NCBI GenBank assembly: GCA_022711755.1
Contig: JAKLEA010000012.1
Span: forward strand, 1 to 64,000
Reading direction: 5' to 3'
Source: Planctomycetota bacterium
GTDB taxonomy: Bacteria; Planctomycetota; Brocadiia; SM23-32; JAKLEA01
DNA length: 64,000 bases
The notes under the pieces were generated by a model. That model saw only the letters and a list, made by a program, of their open reading frames with translations. It was not told where the DNA came from and ran no database searches. Numbering within the stretch: the first letter of the stretch is position 1; each line of letters opens with the position of its first letter. Made by a program: the position numbers and the translations under genes. Positions 45,952 through 55,205 of the stretch are shown one piece after another.

Positions 45952-48456
45952 TCAGATTCCGATGCCCAGCCTGCTGCCGACCTGATAGACAATGAGGGTG
46001 ACGACGTAGGCCGTCAAAGTCAAGCCCCCGAACTGAAGGGCGGCCCATTTCCAGCTTCCGCTTTCGCGCCACGTGGCAGCGGCGGTCGCCATGCAGGGGA
46101 AGCCGATCAGGCAGAACAGCATGACGCAGAAGCCGGCCAAAGGTGAATATGCCGCGCGGATTTTCTCGCGCAGGGCCTTCGAGTTCTCGCCCGTCTCGCC
46201 GACCGAGAAGACAATGCCCATCTGGGCGACGAAGACCTCCTTTGCCGCGAACGCGCCGATGAGGGCCGTGGCGATCCGCCAGTCGAACCCGATCAGGTTC
46301 AGCGGTTTTTCCAGCGCCCCGCCGATGCGCCCGGCGATGGAATGGCGCAACTCCGCGGCCCGCCGTTCATTCGCAAGCGTCTGTTTCTCCTCCATCATAG
46401 GTCCGCGCACATTCTCCAGGTACCTGGCTGCCGCGTCGAAGAGCGCGGTGTCAGCGCGGCGAAGCTCGGCAAGCGCTGCGTTGCGATGAATTTCCGCGAC
46501 GTCGTAGTGCTGGCTCCATCCCGGGAAGCCGTCGTCTCCGTTTTCATAGTGGCTGCAGATTAGGGCGATTTTCTGAGCGACGCCGAAAAGGTTCGCCAGT
46601 TTCTTTCTGTCCTCGTCGCCGGTGGGCGCCATGAAGTAGTTTTCGTCGAAGATTTCGCCGGACGCCAGAACTCCCGCGGCTGCCTGTCCTGCGCCGATCA
46701 TGGCCGCAACCTCGGCGGCGCGGCTTTCATACTTATGCGCGGCATCGGCCAGCCTCGCGTCATACTCCATTCGCGCATCGTCGTTCTTTGGGTAGCTGGT
46801 CAGCGCCCACAGGATGATGGAGATACCAAGTATTACGGTCCCGGCCTTCCAGAGATAGAGTTTCCCGCGCTCCCACGTATGCACCACGCATCCCGCGAAT
46901 GTCGGCATCCTGTAGGGCGGGAGTTCCATGACGAACTGCGCCGTTTCCCCAGCAAAAAGGGTTTTCCTGAGCAACTGGGCCAGCAGCGCTGCAAGGGCGA
47001 TCCCGATCAGGTACATGAGCCAAAGGATAAGCGCGTGAGTCGTGATCTTAATCACGCCGAGATTTACCAGGACGTCGTCGCTGAAGAAGGCCGGAATGAA
47101 GAGCGCGTAGATCGTCAGCCGCGCGCCGCAGCTCATCAGGGGCACTACGAGCATAGTCGTAAGCCGGTCGCGCCGCGTGTCGAGCGTCCGCGTTGCCAGA
47201 ATAGCCGGAACTGAGCAGCCGAAGCCGATGAGCATCGGTATGAAACTCTTGCCGTGCAGTCCGATTTTATGCATGAGCCTGTCCGTCACGAATGCGGCGC
47301 GGGCCATGTAGCCGGTGTCTTCCAGGACGGCGATGGCCAGGAAGAGCAGGAGAATGTTGGGCAGGAAGGCGATTACGCCGCCCACGCCGCCGATGACGCC
47401 CTCGGTGAGCAGCGCCCTTAGAGCGTCAGGCGCCCCGGCCGGCCAGTTCCGGGAGACTGCTTCCGCCGCGAGCGCAAATGCGGACTCCAGCCATCGCATG
47501 GGGGCCTCGGCAAGCGCGAATGTCATCTGAAAGACGATATACATCGTAATAAGGAAAATCGGGAGGCCGAGGGCGGGATGAAGGATAATGCCGTCAATGC
47601 TGTCGGACATGCTGTGGCGGGACTCGACAGTGCTTCGGACTGCCTCCTGGCAGGCCCCTGAGATGAAGCCGTATCGCCGGTCGGCCACTATGATTTCCGG
47701 CTCGTCTCCGAAGATGGTCTTCAGGTGGCGTCTGGATGCCTCGGCGGCCGCCAGAACTTCGGAGGAGCTTGCCAGATGAGCTGCGACAAGTTCCATGGCC
47801 GGTTGGTCGCCCTCGAGGAGCTTGAGCGCGAGCCAGCGGGAGGGGTATCGGCGCAACGCTTCCGGTCTGTCACCAATCAGTCCGGATAGTTTCGCCAATT
47901 CCTCTTCGATCTCGCGTCCATAATCCAGCCTGACCGGCGCGGGGGAGGGCGATTCAGCGGCATGTGCGATCTCGTCAAGCAGCGCGTCCATTCCCTCCGC
48001 CTTGTTGCCAACGGTGCGGACCACGCGCGTTCCAAGCAGCGAAGCGAGCTTTTCGCAGTCAATGCAGTAGCCCTTGCGGGCGGCGACGTCGCTCATGTTA
48101 AGGGCCAGAACGAGCGGCGCTTCAAGTTCCATAAACTGCGTTGTCAGATAAAGGTTTCGCTCAAGGTTCGAGGCGTCAACAATGTCCACGACTACGTCCG
48201 GCCTCTCATCCACGACGAAATTGCGGGCGACAACCTCCTCCTGCGAGAAGGCCGTCAGGGCATAGGTTCCCGGAAGGTCCACGACCGTGATCTCGACGTC
48301 GCCTCTGCGCAGCGCTCCGAACTTCTTTTCGACTGTGACGCCGGGATAATTTCCGACCTTCTGCCGCGAGCCGGTGAGATTGTTGAATATGGTCGTCTTT
48401 CCGGCGTTGGGATTCCCGGCCAGCGCCGCGATAACTTTCCTTGCTGGAGGATTCAT
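45952..48456 (-). CDS. feoB: Ferrous iron transport protein B
   Basis: An 834-residue inner-membrane Fe(II) transporter. The N-terminal G domain has GNPNAGKTT (about 14-22), G3 DLPGTY and G4 NMSD. The membrane domain contains two Gate motifs with conserved Cys (FGCSVPAILATRTLDTRRDRL is one). An extra soluble helical insertion of about 130 residues (roughly 580-720) sits between late membrane helices. The ATG overlaps the feoA stop as ATGA. Confidence 0.95.
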   Translation of the reverse strand: MNPPARKVIAALAGNPNAGKTTIFNNLTGSRQKVGNYPGVTVEKKFGALRRGDVEITVVDLPGTYALTAFSQEEVVARNFVVDERPDVVVDIVDASNLERNLYLTTQFMELEAPLVLALNMSDVAARKGYCIDCEKLASLLGTRVVRTVGNKAEGMDALLDEIAHAAESPSPAPVRLDYGREIEEELAKLSGLIGDRPEALRRYPSRWLALKLLEGDQPAMELVAAHLASSSEVLAAAEASRRHLKTIFGDEPEIIVADRRYGFISGACQEAVRSTVESRHSMSDSIDGIILHPALGLPIFLITMYIVFQMTFALAEAPMRWLESAFALAAEAVSRNWPAGAPDALRALLTEGVIGGVGGVIAFLPNILLLFLAIAVLEDTGYMARAAFVTDRLMHKIGLHGKSFIPMLIGFGCSVPAILATRTLDTRRDRLTTMLVVPLMSCGARLTIYALFIPAFFSDDVLVNLGVIKITTHALILWLMYLIGIALAALLAQLLRKTLFAGETAQFVMELPPYRMPTFAGCVVHTWERGKLYLWKAGTVILGISIILWALTSYPKNDDARMEYDARLADAAHKYESRAAEVAAMIGAGQAAAGVLASGEIFDENYFMAPTGDEDRKKLANLFGVAQKIALICSHYENGDDGFPGWSQHYDVAEIHRNAALAELRRADTALFDAAARYLENVRGPMMEEKQTLANERRAAELRHSIAGRIGGALEKPLNLIGFDWRIATALIGAFAAKEVFVAQMGIVFSVGETGENSKALREKIRAAYSPLAGFCVMLFCLIGFPCMATAAATWRESGSWKWAALQFGGLTLTAYVVTLIVYQVGSRLGIGI

Positions 48457-48740
48457 GCCGGCGGGACCTTTGCGGCCCGGAGAGGACGGACCATCATTTT
48501 CAGCGCCATGCCTCGTCCGAGCATGATGCGCGCGCCGCGGACCTCCACCACACACGGCCCGCGCCCGGAATTGCGAACGACCAGCATCTCTACCCCGGGC
48601 AACATGCCCATCGCCGCCAGCCGCATTCTGAGTCCCGGATGCTCGTCAACGCTTGCCAGGCGAACCTTGTGTCCCGGCGTGGCGTCGCTCAGGGAGAAGG
48701 CGTCTGGCGCGTGTCCTTTGTGCGGGCTAGCGGTTGTCAT
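48453..48740 (-). CDS. feoA: Ferrous iron transport protein A
   Basis: A 95-residue SH3-like protein (LRMRLAAMGMLPGVEMLVV, then VEVRGARIMLGRGMA) that assists FeoB. It overlaps the regulator gene by 14 nt and feoB by 4 nt. Confidence 0.9.
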   Translation of the reverse strand: MTTASPHKGHAPDAFSLSDATPGHKVRLASVDEHPGLRMRLAAMGMLPGVEMLVVRNSGRGPCVVEVRGARIMLGRGMALKMMVRPLRAAKVPPA

Positions 48741-49503
48741 CGCGAGTCCTTTCGACGTTGACGCGGATGCGCTCTGCCGCGTGCCTCGGAACCCTAAGGT
48801 GATATCCGCGCGCCTTGATCATCATGAAGCTCTCGGTCGGGGCGACGCTTTCAACCTCCAGTGTCGCCCCCCTCTCCACTCCTCCCTCTGAAAGCCGGTC
48901 CATGGCGGGGCCGCCTGTTTTCACGCGGGTCACGCGCGCCTTGTCCCCCGCCTCAAGCTCCCAGAGGCGCTTCGGCCCGTCGCCGGCCACGGCCTTTCGC
49001 GCGGCGCTTCGCGTGGACTTCAGGCAGGCGGCCACGCATTCCGCGCAGTCCTCCGGTTCGCCGCCCCGGGAGCAGAAATCCTCGATGTCCTTTCGCCACT
49101 CGAACCCGGCGCGCGGGCAGCGGTCAACGAACTCGACAAAATGCACGAGCCGCTCCATCACATCCGGCTCCACCGCGTGCTCCATGTGGCAGGCGTTGCG
49201 CTCCGCGGTCTCCGGCTCGACGCTCAGCACCTTGATCAGGAAGTCGCGCAGTACCTCGTGCTTGCGGGCCAGACCCTTGCCGAGAAGCTCGCCATCGTCC
49301 GTCAGCGTGACGTAGCTGTACGGGTCGTAGTTGATGAGTCCCTTGGCGGAAAGCCCTTTGAGCGCGCCGGTGACCGACGAGACGTGAACGCCCATGCGCG
49401 TCGCAATGTCCTTCACGCGCGCCACGCTTTTCTCCCTGACGAGCAGGAAGATGGTCTCCAGGTAGTCCTCCTGGCTGGGGCTGAGGGCTGTTTGGTCAGG
49501 CAT
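48727..49503 (-). CDS. DtxR/MntR-family metal-dependent repressor
   Basis: A 258-residue metalloregulator. A winged helix (SQEDYLETIFLLV, VKDIATRMGVHVSSVTGAL) is followed by a metal-binding dimerisation domain (RKHEVLRDFL, then CHMEHAVEPDVMERL), a Cys-rich stretch (CSRGGEPEDCAECVAAC) and a C-terminal FeoA/SH3-like domain. It starts at 49503 with GGAG 8 nt upstream. As first gene of the feo operon with a palindrome at its promoter, it probably represses itself and feoAB when Fe(II) or Mn(II) is plentiful. Confidence 0.9.
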   Translation of the reverse strand: MPDQTALSPSQEDYLETIFLLVREKSVARVKDIATRMGVHVSSVTGALKGLSAKGLINYDPYSYVTLTDDGELLGKGLARKHEVLRDFLIKVLSVEPETAERNACHMEHAVEPDVMERLVHFVEFVDRCPRAGFEWRKDIEDFCSRGGEPEDCAECVAACLKSTRSAARKAVAGDGPKRLWELEAGDKARVTRVKTGGPAMDRLSEGGVERGATLEVESVAPTESFMMIKARGYHLRVPRHAAERIRVNVERTRDDNR

Positions 49504-49527
49504 GTTTTTATCTCCAGGGCCAAAAAT

Positions 49528-49575
49528 GTTTGGCTGGACAAACAATTTTATATCGCCAGAGCAGGCGAATGTCAA
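49528..49575 (-). promoter_or_regulatory. feo operon promoter with a palindromic operator
   Basis: On the minus strand TTGACA (49570-49575), a 17-bp spacer and TATAAA (49547-49552) form a near-consensus promoter. Immediately downstream, GTTTG-N6-CAAAC (49528-49543) is an inverted repeat over the expected start site, well placed to bind the dimeric DtxR-family protein. Confidence 0.7.
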
Positions 49576-49657
49576 GATTGGCATATGACTTTTGATAGAT
49601 TGCAGCAGGGAAAGAACGGCACTGGGTTGCATTATTTGAGGAAGATGAAACTCCGCT

Positions 49658-50989
49658 TTACTTCCCCTGCCATTCCTCCCGCCACCTTTTCTCAATCCCC
49701 GCCCGCCATCGCTCCGTGTCCGCCACCATCTCCTCGACGACGTCCTTATGCTCGTCGGCAAGGTTGCGTCGCTCGCCCATGTCCGCCTCCAGATCGCTCA
49801 GGAAGACGGCGTCCTCGGGCGGGGCGCCCTCGACAAGTTGTCCGTTCAGGACGAGCTTCCATTTCCCCCGCCGCATGGCGTTCTGGTTGCCCATCTCCCA
49901 GAAGATCTCCCCATGGGGCGACGGCGCACCGCTGGAGACCATCGGCAGAACGTCGCGCCCGTCAAGCTCATACTCCGACGGATTGCCGCCCGCCGCCTTC
50001 AGGCAGGTCGGGAAGATGTCCATCGCTGCGCCGGCCTCTTTGATCACCTGCCCCGGCGGAATCTTATCCGGCCAGCTCATCAGCGCGGGCATCCGAATGC
50101 CGCCCTCGTAGAGGCTGAACTTGTGCCCTTTCAGCTTGCCGGCGGTTCCGCCGTAATAGGGGTCCTGCCGCCCGTCCAGCCAGTTTCGCGTTTCGCGGGA
50201 GGGGCCGTTGTCCGATTGGAAGAAAACGAGCGTGTTATCCGTCATGCCGCGCTTTGCGACCTCGGCCATGATCGCCCCGACGCTGTCGTCAACGGCGCTG
50301 ATCATTGCGGCCATGATGCGTCTGTCGGGGGGGAGATTGGGAAAGCGGTCGAGATATTTGCGCGGGGCGTGCATGGGGTAATGCGGCGCGTTATACGGGA
50401 CGTAAAGGAAGAACGGTTCGCCGCGCTGCGCCATGCGCCGGATAAAGGCGACGGCCCTCTCCGTGATGAGTTCCGTGAAGTAGCGTCCGTTCTCGAAAAT
50501 CTCCCGATTGTTGTCCCAGAGGTCGTGCGTCGGATCGTTGCCGGGGCCGCCGTGGTTCATGCCCCAGTAGAAGATGTGCGAGTAGTAGTCAATGCACCCG
50601 GCCAGGAAGCCGAACCATTCGTCGAAACCGTGATCGCTCGGGCGGCTGCCGTCGGCCAGCCCGAGATGCCACTTGCCGAACATGCCGGTGGCGTAGCCAA
50701 GCTCCTTCAACGCGGTCGCCAGCGTCGGAACCTTCTTCGGCAGGCCGGTCGTCATCCTGTGCCCCGCGAGGATGGAGCGCACGCCAGCGTTGCCGGGGTA
50801 CCGCCCCGTCATCAGAGACGCTCGCGAGGGGGAGCAGACGGGCGAGTTGGAATACCAGTCCGTGAACCGGCAGCCGGAGGCTGCGACGCGGTCAAGGTTC
50901 GGCGTGCTGAAATCCGTCGCGCCCATGCAGGAGAGATCGCCGTAGCCCTGATCGTCGGTAAGGAAGATTATGAAGTTGGGTTTAGACAT
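49658..50989 (-). CDS. Sulfatase (formylglycine-type)
   Basis: A 443-residue type I sulfatase. The signature CSPSRASLMTGR (Cys at about 52, to be converted to formylglycine) follows the metal-binding TDDQG. It also has GKWHLG (about 106-111) and a second metal site near FFQSDNGPS. There is no signal peptide, so the enzyme may act in the cytoplasm on imported sulfated sugars or be exported in another way. AAGGA precedes the ATG. The family splits esters of carbohydrates; the substrate is unknown. Confidence 0.93.
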   Translation of the reverse strand: MSKPNFIIFLTDDQGYGDLSCMGATDFSTPNLDRVAASGCRFTDWYSNSPVCSPSRASLMTGRYPGNAGVRSILAGHRMTTGLPKKVPTLATALKELGYATGMFGKWHLGLADGSRPSDHGFDEWFGFLAGCIDYYSHIFYWGMNHGGPGNDPTHDLWDNNREIFENGRYFTELITERAVAFIRRMAQRGEPFFLYVPYNAPHYPMHAPRKYLDRFPNLPPDRRIMAAMISAVDDSVGAIMAEVAKRGMTDNTLVFFQSDNGPSRETRNWLDGRQDPYYGGTAGKLKGHKFSLYEGGIRMPALMSWPDKIPPGQVIKEAGAAMDIFPTCLKAAGGNPSEYELDGRDVLPMVSSGAPSPHGEIFWEMGNQNAMRRGKWKLVLNGQLVEGAPPEDAVFLSDLEADMGERRNLADEHKDVVEEMVADTERWRAGIEKRWREEWQGK

Positions 50990-51118
50990 TGGCTTGAGTC
51001 CTTATTCAGCGAAAGGGTCCCGAGACATGTTTACGCCTTCGACATATGCTCCCGGACGTGTCGCATATCCGCCGGATTTTCGACACGTCGGCGCGAACAC
51101 GTCCAGCGGATCCTCGAC

Positions 51119-51262
51119 TCATGTGGTCAACACCTCGACCAGCGCGGGATGCACATAAATAACTTCGCGACCTCGCTGTTCGCCGCCGAGGATGCCGATC
51201 CGCGCCAGTTCCAGAAGATCGAGCGACACGAATTCGCCATCGTTCATGAGTCGGTTCTGCAT
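51119..51262 (-). CDS. Small ORF coupled to the OLD gene (possible Fic C-terminal remnant)
   Basis: A 47-codon ORF whose ATG overlaps the OLD-gene stop by one base (TAATG). The product starts MQNRLMNDGEF, and its end, GILGGEQRGREVIYVHPAL, loosely resembles the C-terminal wing that follows the helix-turn-helix of some Fic proteins. It could be a remnant of a truncated gene or a true small partner. The rest of the 271-nt gap shows nothing else. Confidence 0.35.
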   Translation of the reverse strand: MQNRLMNDGEFVSLDLLELARIGILGGEQRGREVIYVHPALVEVLTT

Positions 51263-52956
51263 TAGGGCGTGGATGGCCGTGCCAGACATTTTTCAACAAG
51301 CTCGCAGAACGCTCGCAGTTTCTCTGGGGCGATCTGTCCGGTTTCATGCAGATACAACAGGTGTTGCGGTTTCCTGTGGTCCGACTTTGGCTTGGGTACG
51401 CCGAGGAATGCCTCCACATCACTAGGGACAGCACTCACGGCGACAGTGAATTGGCTCTTTGAATCTTGGATGAGTTGGTTCACATCCGCGTGTTCGTTGC
51501 TGTTGTTATCATCATCATGGATCACTGAATGCCGAATACCCAGAGTAGCCAATAAGTTCATGAAACGGTGAATGTTGAACTTACCGATGGTATCCAGCAC
51601 ATACAACCCATCCGAAGGACGAGTTATCTTGCCGTCACCGAGTAGTTTGTTAATGAACGCCTGCTCGCTAGGACCTTCCACGATCAGGACGTGATTGGCA
51701 AAGAACATTCCGCATCGGTCAGGATTAAGCCAGAGAAAATACTTCACAGCTTCCATCTCCGGCTTCAAGTCATCCTGTTCAAGTCGGGCCTTGAGCTTGG
51801 GCCACTTGACGGCGATTCCATTTATGGTTTGGTTGGCGTCCACAATCTGAATCCAAGCTGTGCCATCTATCTGGCGGATAGTGATGCGTCCGTTGTCCCG
51901 TTTCAGAAGTGCCATAGCGGGAATGTGTTCAGCGTTACGGCTGACAAAGTGTGCAGAATGCGTCGAACATATCACCTGTCGGTCAGGATTGTTCGAGAGC
52001 GTCCTGAGGCCTTGTGCAAGGATTTCCTGCTGGGGCGGATGCAGGAATGCCTCAGGTTCTTCAAACAGTATCAGCGACATGGAGGGGGTGAAGTCCTTGG
52101 CCTTCTTCGAAGGCTTCTTTCCGACGTACTTTGCCCCAATCTGGATGAGTGAGTAGATAAAATGCCGCTGGAAGCCCGATCCAAATTGATCCGCCGTCAT
52201 AGCTCTGCCGTGGGCCTTGTCTATGCAATCGTAGGATAAGAGAGTCTTTATGATCTCAGTAATTGACGGAGACTTCATATCGAGTTGGAAGCCCGTTCCC
52301 CAAGACTCTAGCAGAGCACCCAATTCCGACTCCAGTCCGGCCAGCGATCTACCATCTTCGGTCTTCTCCGTCTTGACCCCTTGGGCAAATGCATCGAAGT
52401 CCTTAGAGAACTTTTCGTATGACGGGCTTGATTCCACGACTGCTTCAAGGATATTCGTCAGCAGGTCGCGCAGGGCGGATGGTCCGCTCAATTTCGTGTG
52501 CTCATCAACCTTGCTGATGGCAGGTACGAAGACGATGTCGCCGAACTTGCCGTCTTGGACATTCTTGGCTCCGTAGAAACGTTCAGTGGATAGGCTTCCG
52601 TCCGGCTGGTAGCCGAAGATCGCACCGTCTCTATCCTTGTCGCCAGTTTTTAGGAACTTCCGAACCCGAAGTGTCCTATCCTGATGCTGGTAATTACCGG
52701 CTAGCGACGAATTCTCAGCATCTGAAAGGCTGAAAACTAACTCCAGCCATGATTCCTGATCAGCACCCTTTATGAAGGGCATGTCCCGGTCGGGTTTGAA
52801 CTTGAACCCGTCCTTCTCGTAGAATACGCGGATGGCGTCAATGACGGTACTCTTGCCAGCATTGTTTGGCCCGACGAGCAGGCTGTATCCGAAAAGATTA
52901 ACAGATGCATCATGGATGCCACGGAAATTGTGGATTGTCAGACGTGTCAATCTCAT
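51262..52956 (-). CDS. OLD-family ATP-dependent nuclease
   Basis: A 564-residue protein with an SMC/ABC-like ATPase part (LTIHNFRGI start, Walker A GPNNAGKST at about 29-37, Walker B LILFEEPEAFLHPP near 290, ICSTHSAHFVS) and a C-terminal Toprim domain (VLIVEGPSEQAFI near 425, then VIHDDDNN). This is the architecture of OLD nucleases, used against phages. No UvrD-like helicase gene follows, so it is not a Gabija pair; a class 1 single-gene OLD is most likely. AAGGAG precedes the ATG. It lies 36 nt after the methyltransferase and has lower G+C than its neighbours. Confidence 0.88.
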   Translation of the reverse strand: MRLTRLTIHNFRGIHDASVNLFGYSLLVGPNNAGKSTVIDAIRVFYEKDGFKFKPDRDMPFIKGADQESWLELVFSLSDAENSSLAGNYQHQDRTLRVRKFLKTGDKDRDGAIFGYQPDGSLSTERFYGAKNVQDGKFGDIVFVPAISKVDEHTKLSGPSALRDLLTNILEAVVESSPSYEKFSKDFDAFAQGVKTEKTEDGRSLAGLESELGALLESWGTGFQLDMKSPSITEIIKTLLSYDCIDKAHGRAMTADQFGSGFQRHFIYSLIQIGAKYVGKKPSKKAKDFTPSMSLILFEEPEAFLHPPQQEILAQGLRTLSNNPDRQVICSTHSAHFVSRNAEHIPAMALLKRDNGRITIRQIDGTAWIQIVDANQTINGIAVKWPKLKARLEQDDLKPEMEAVKYFLWLNPDRCGMFFANHVLIVEGPSEQAFINKLLGDGKITRPSDGLYVLDTIGKFNIHRFMNLLATLGIRHSVIHDDDNNSNEHADVNQLIQDSKSQFTVAVSAVPSDVEAFLGVPKPKSDHRKPQHLLYLHETGQIAPEKLRAFCELVEKCLARPSTP

Positions 52957-52992
52957 TTTAGGTACTCCTTTTGGACAGAACTACGTGCCTTC

Positions 52993-53871
52993 CTAGACGA
53001 GTGCTTTCCTCGGTCTTGCGATGACCATCATGTTCGAGCTTGCGACCTCGCGGATTATCGGAGCGCCGTCGCGCTCGTCGTAGCGGACCTCCGCGTCGAA
53101 TCCGGTTTCGGAAAGAAGTTCGCGTAACGCCCGGAAGCTCATGACGTTGATGTGCGTCTGCTCGTAGTAGACCTGCTTCAGGGATTTCTCAGGCGGAGCG
53201 ATGCCGCGAAGCCTCTGGACGATTTCCCAGAGCGAAACCTTCCAGTTGCGCTCGGTCAGGCACCACTGCGCGTTGCCATTGGGCGTGTGGATCAGAAGCT
53301 CCCCCCCCCCCGCGAGCAGCGACCGTATGTGAGCGAGGGCCGGCCTGAGTTCGCGGACGCTGACGTGCTCCACGACGTCGTTCAGGGTGATTGCGTCTGC
53401 GCGGCCTTCGTATTCGAAAGAGTCCATGCGCCCGACGAAGAATTCCGGCTTGACGCGGAATAAACCAGCATTTTCGTCGCGCCTTCTGAGGGCCTCCCGC
53501 ACGGCGTTCGCGTCAGTGTCAAGCCCGGCGCAGGAATGGCCCAGCGCGGCGAGGGCCAGAACGAAATCCCCCGCTCCGCAGCCGACGTCGAGAACGCGCG
53601 CGCCGGACGGCATCGCCTCGATTCGGCTGAAGGTCGGCTTCTGCGTCATCTTGACCGGGAAAACGTCTTTCACCTTGCGCCATACCGGCAGGGCGTCGAG
53701 ATGCTTGAGGTATTCGGCGTCGTAGACCTTGATGACGTCGGACGAATCGAGCTGCGCGCGCGCTTTTTCAAAGTTGGACAGGATGCGGTCGCGCGCCGCC
53801 TTCTCGCCTATCTCTACGGCAAGGCGTTCAACCTCGCTCCAGTCGTCATAGATGCGCGGATTATCGCTCAT
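52993..53871 (-). CDS. Class I SAM-dependent methyltransferase of the polysaccharide locus
   Basis: A 292-residue methyltransferase with motif I VLDVGCGAGDF (about 93-103), the acidic CAGLDTDANA strand, ITLNDVVEHV and LLAGGGELLIHTPNG. It follows the flippase with a one-base TAATG overlap and probably methylates a sugar or a lipid-linked intermediate. Three consecutive Gly codons plus flanking bases create an 11-base G run (53301-53311 on the plus strand, as C), which could slip and switch the gene off. Confidence 0.85.
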   Translation of the reverse strand: MSDNPRIYDDWSEVERLAVEIGEKAARDRILSNFEKARAQLDSSDVIKVYDAEYLKHLDALPVWRKVKDVFPVKMTQKPTFSRIEAMPSGARVLDVGCGAGDFVLALAALGHSCAGLDTDANAVREALRRRDENAGLFRVKPEFFVGRMDSFEYEGRADAITLNDVVEHVSVRELRPALAHIRSLLAGGGELLIHTPNGNAQWCLTERNWKVSLWEIVQRLRGIAPPEKSLKQVYYEQTHINVMSFRALRELLSETGFDAEVRYDERDGAPIIREVASSNMMVIARPRKALV

Positions 53872-55205
53872 TAGGTTTTCCCATCGTCATGGCCTGAGGA
53901 TGTTACTCTGTCGGCGGATGGGTTTGGAACGCCCGTTCCACGCCTGTGGCCAAGCCATTCCACGCAGGCGATGATGAAAACGGTCACGACGGCGAAGGAT
54001 ATTGTCCGCGCCCAAGCCGCACCTATTATGCCACCGGACGGGATCAACAGCGAATTCACCGCGTAGTTGACCAGAAGACCGATGACGGCGGCAGTCGCGC
54101 AAAGGTGCGGCTTGCCAAGATTGTATGCCAGCACGTTGGACATGATCTGGCACGTCCCCCAGAGAAGCATCCCCGGCAGCAGGCTGCGCAATACCTCGCC
54201 GGAGACGACGTATGCCTTTCCGTAGATCAGGCCCATGAGCCAGGGAGCGATCAGCGCCAGGGGAGCCGCGCCGAGGATGAGCAGGCCGAGCAGAGGCCAG
54301 AAAAGCTTGTGCGCAAGGCGGCGCGCCTCGTCGGGGTTCTGCGACGCGATCTTGTGCAGAGCGGCGACGGCCATCGCGCCTGTTACGATGAGGATCATTT
54401 CTGCGACGCGGAGTCCGCGCGTGTAAAGGGCCACCTGCGCGTTTCCGTCCGCCGGACCGAAACGGGCGTTTATCATCAACTGGTCAAGGCGCATATGAAA
54501 GGCGTTTGCAAAGGTCCCGACGTAGATGAATATGCCGTAGCGCAGGACGTTCTTGGCCAGGCCCGCGTCAATGCGCCAGCCCTTGTGTTTCGAGGCGATT
54601 ATGAAGAAGCCGACGAGCGGGCCGGCCAGACAGATCCCGGCGCGCCAGATCATGGCCCTGCCCGCGTCGAACGGGCCGCCGAAGACGAGGATGATCAGGG
54701 CGCCAAGCCCGGCGGCCGCAACGGCAAGGTTGACGAGGTAGAAGCGCGGGGCCTCGTTGATTCCCGGCATGAGGTTCTGCCAGAGGGATTGGTAAAGCAG
54801 GAACGGCGTCAGGGCCAGCGCCGCGATGACGAAGCCCCGCGAAAGCCCCGCGAAACGACCGGCCCAGAGCGGCATGGTCGCCGCTCCGAGCGCAAGCGCG
54901 CCGACGCTGAGGAGCGCCACCAGCAGCAAGCCGGTGGCGTGAATGCGCGACAACTCGACCTTGCGGTTGGCGAGATGGTAGAGCAGTCCGCTGCCGACGC
55001 CAAGAAAGGCAATCTCGCCAAGCAACCCGCTCAGATTGACAAAAAGGTCAACCTTGCCCATGTCCCCGACGTTGAGTGAGCGCGCCAGGACGGCCCCCGT
55101 CAGGATGCTGACCCCGAGGGCGGCTATCTGGCAGACGCCGATGCGGACCGCGTCGAACTTCACGGTTCTTGCGCCGCTCAGAAATTCCCTAATCAAGTTC
55201 GGCAT
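53871..55205 (-). CDS. Polysaccharide flippase (Wzx/MATE-like)
   Basis: A 444-residue protein with about 12-14 transmembrane segments, beginning with the paired helices around IAALGVSILTGAVLARSLNVGDMGKVDLF that are typical of Wzx-type lipid-linked-oligosaccharide flippases. It overlaps the upstream glycosyltransferase by 17 nt and the methyltransferase by one base. It moves lipid-linked glycan to the outer face of the inner membrane. Confidence 0.85.
   Translation of the reverse strand: MPNLIREFLSGARTVKFDAVRIGVCQIAALGVSILTGAVLARSLNVGDMGKVDLFVNLSGLLGEIAFLGVGSGLLYHLANRKVELSRIHATGLLLVALLSVGALALGAATMPLWAGRFAGLSRGFVIAALALTPFLLYQSLWQNLMPGINEAPRFYLVNLAVAAAGLGALIILVFGGPFDAGRAMIWRAGICLAGPLVGFFIIASKHKGWRIDAGLAKNVLRYGIFIYVGTFANAFHMRLDQLMINARFGPADGNAQVALYTRGLRVAEMILIVTGAMAVAALHKIASQNPDEARRLAHKLFWPLLGLLILGAAPLALIAPWLMGLIYGKAYVVSGEVLRSLLPGMLLWGTCQIMSNVLAYNLGKPHLCATAAVIGLLVNYAVNSLLIPSGGIIGAAWARTISFAVVTVFIIACVEWLGHRRGTGVPNPSADRVTSSGHDDGKT

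Noticed and set aside
49748..51265. A 505-codon open frame on the plus strand over the sulfatase
   Set aside because: It is antisense to a clear sulfatase with an intact signature and a good ribosome binding site.
51006..51434. A 142-codon minus-strand open frame across the end of the OLD gene
   Set aside because: Most of it lies out of frame inside the OLD coding region; only the separate 47-codon frame coupled by TAATG was kept, at low confidence.
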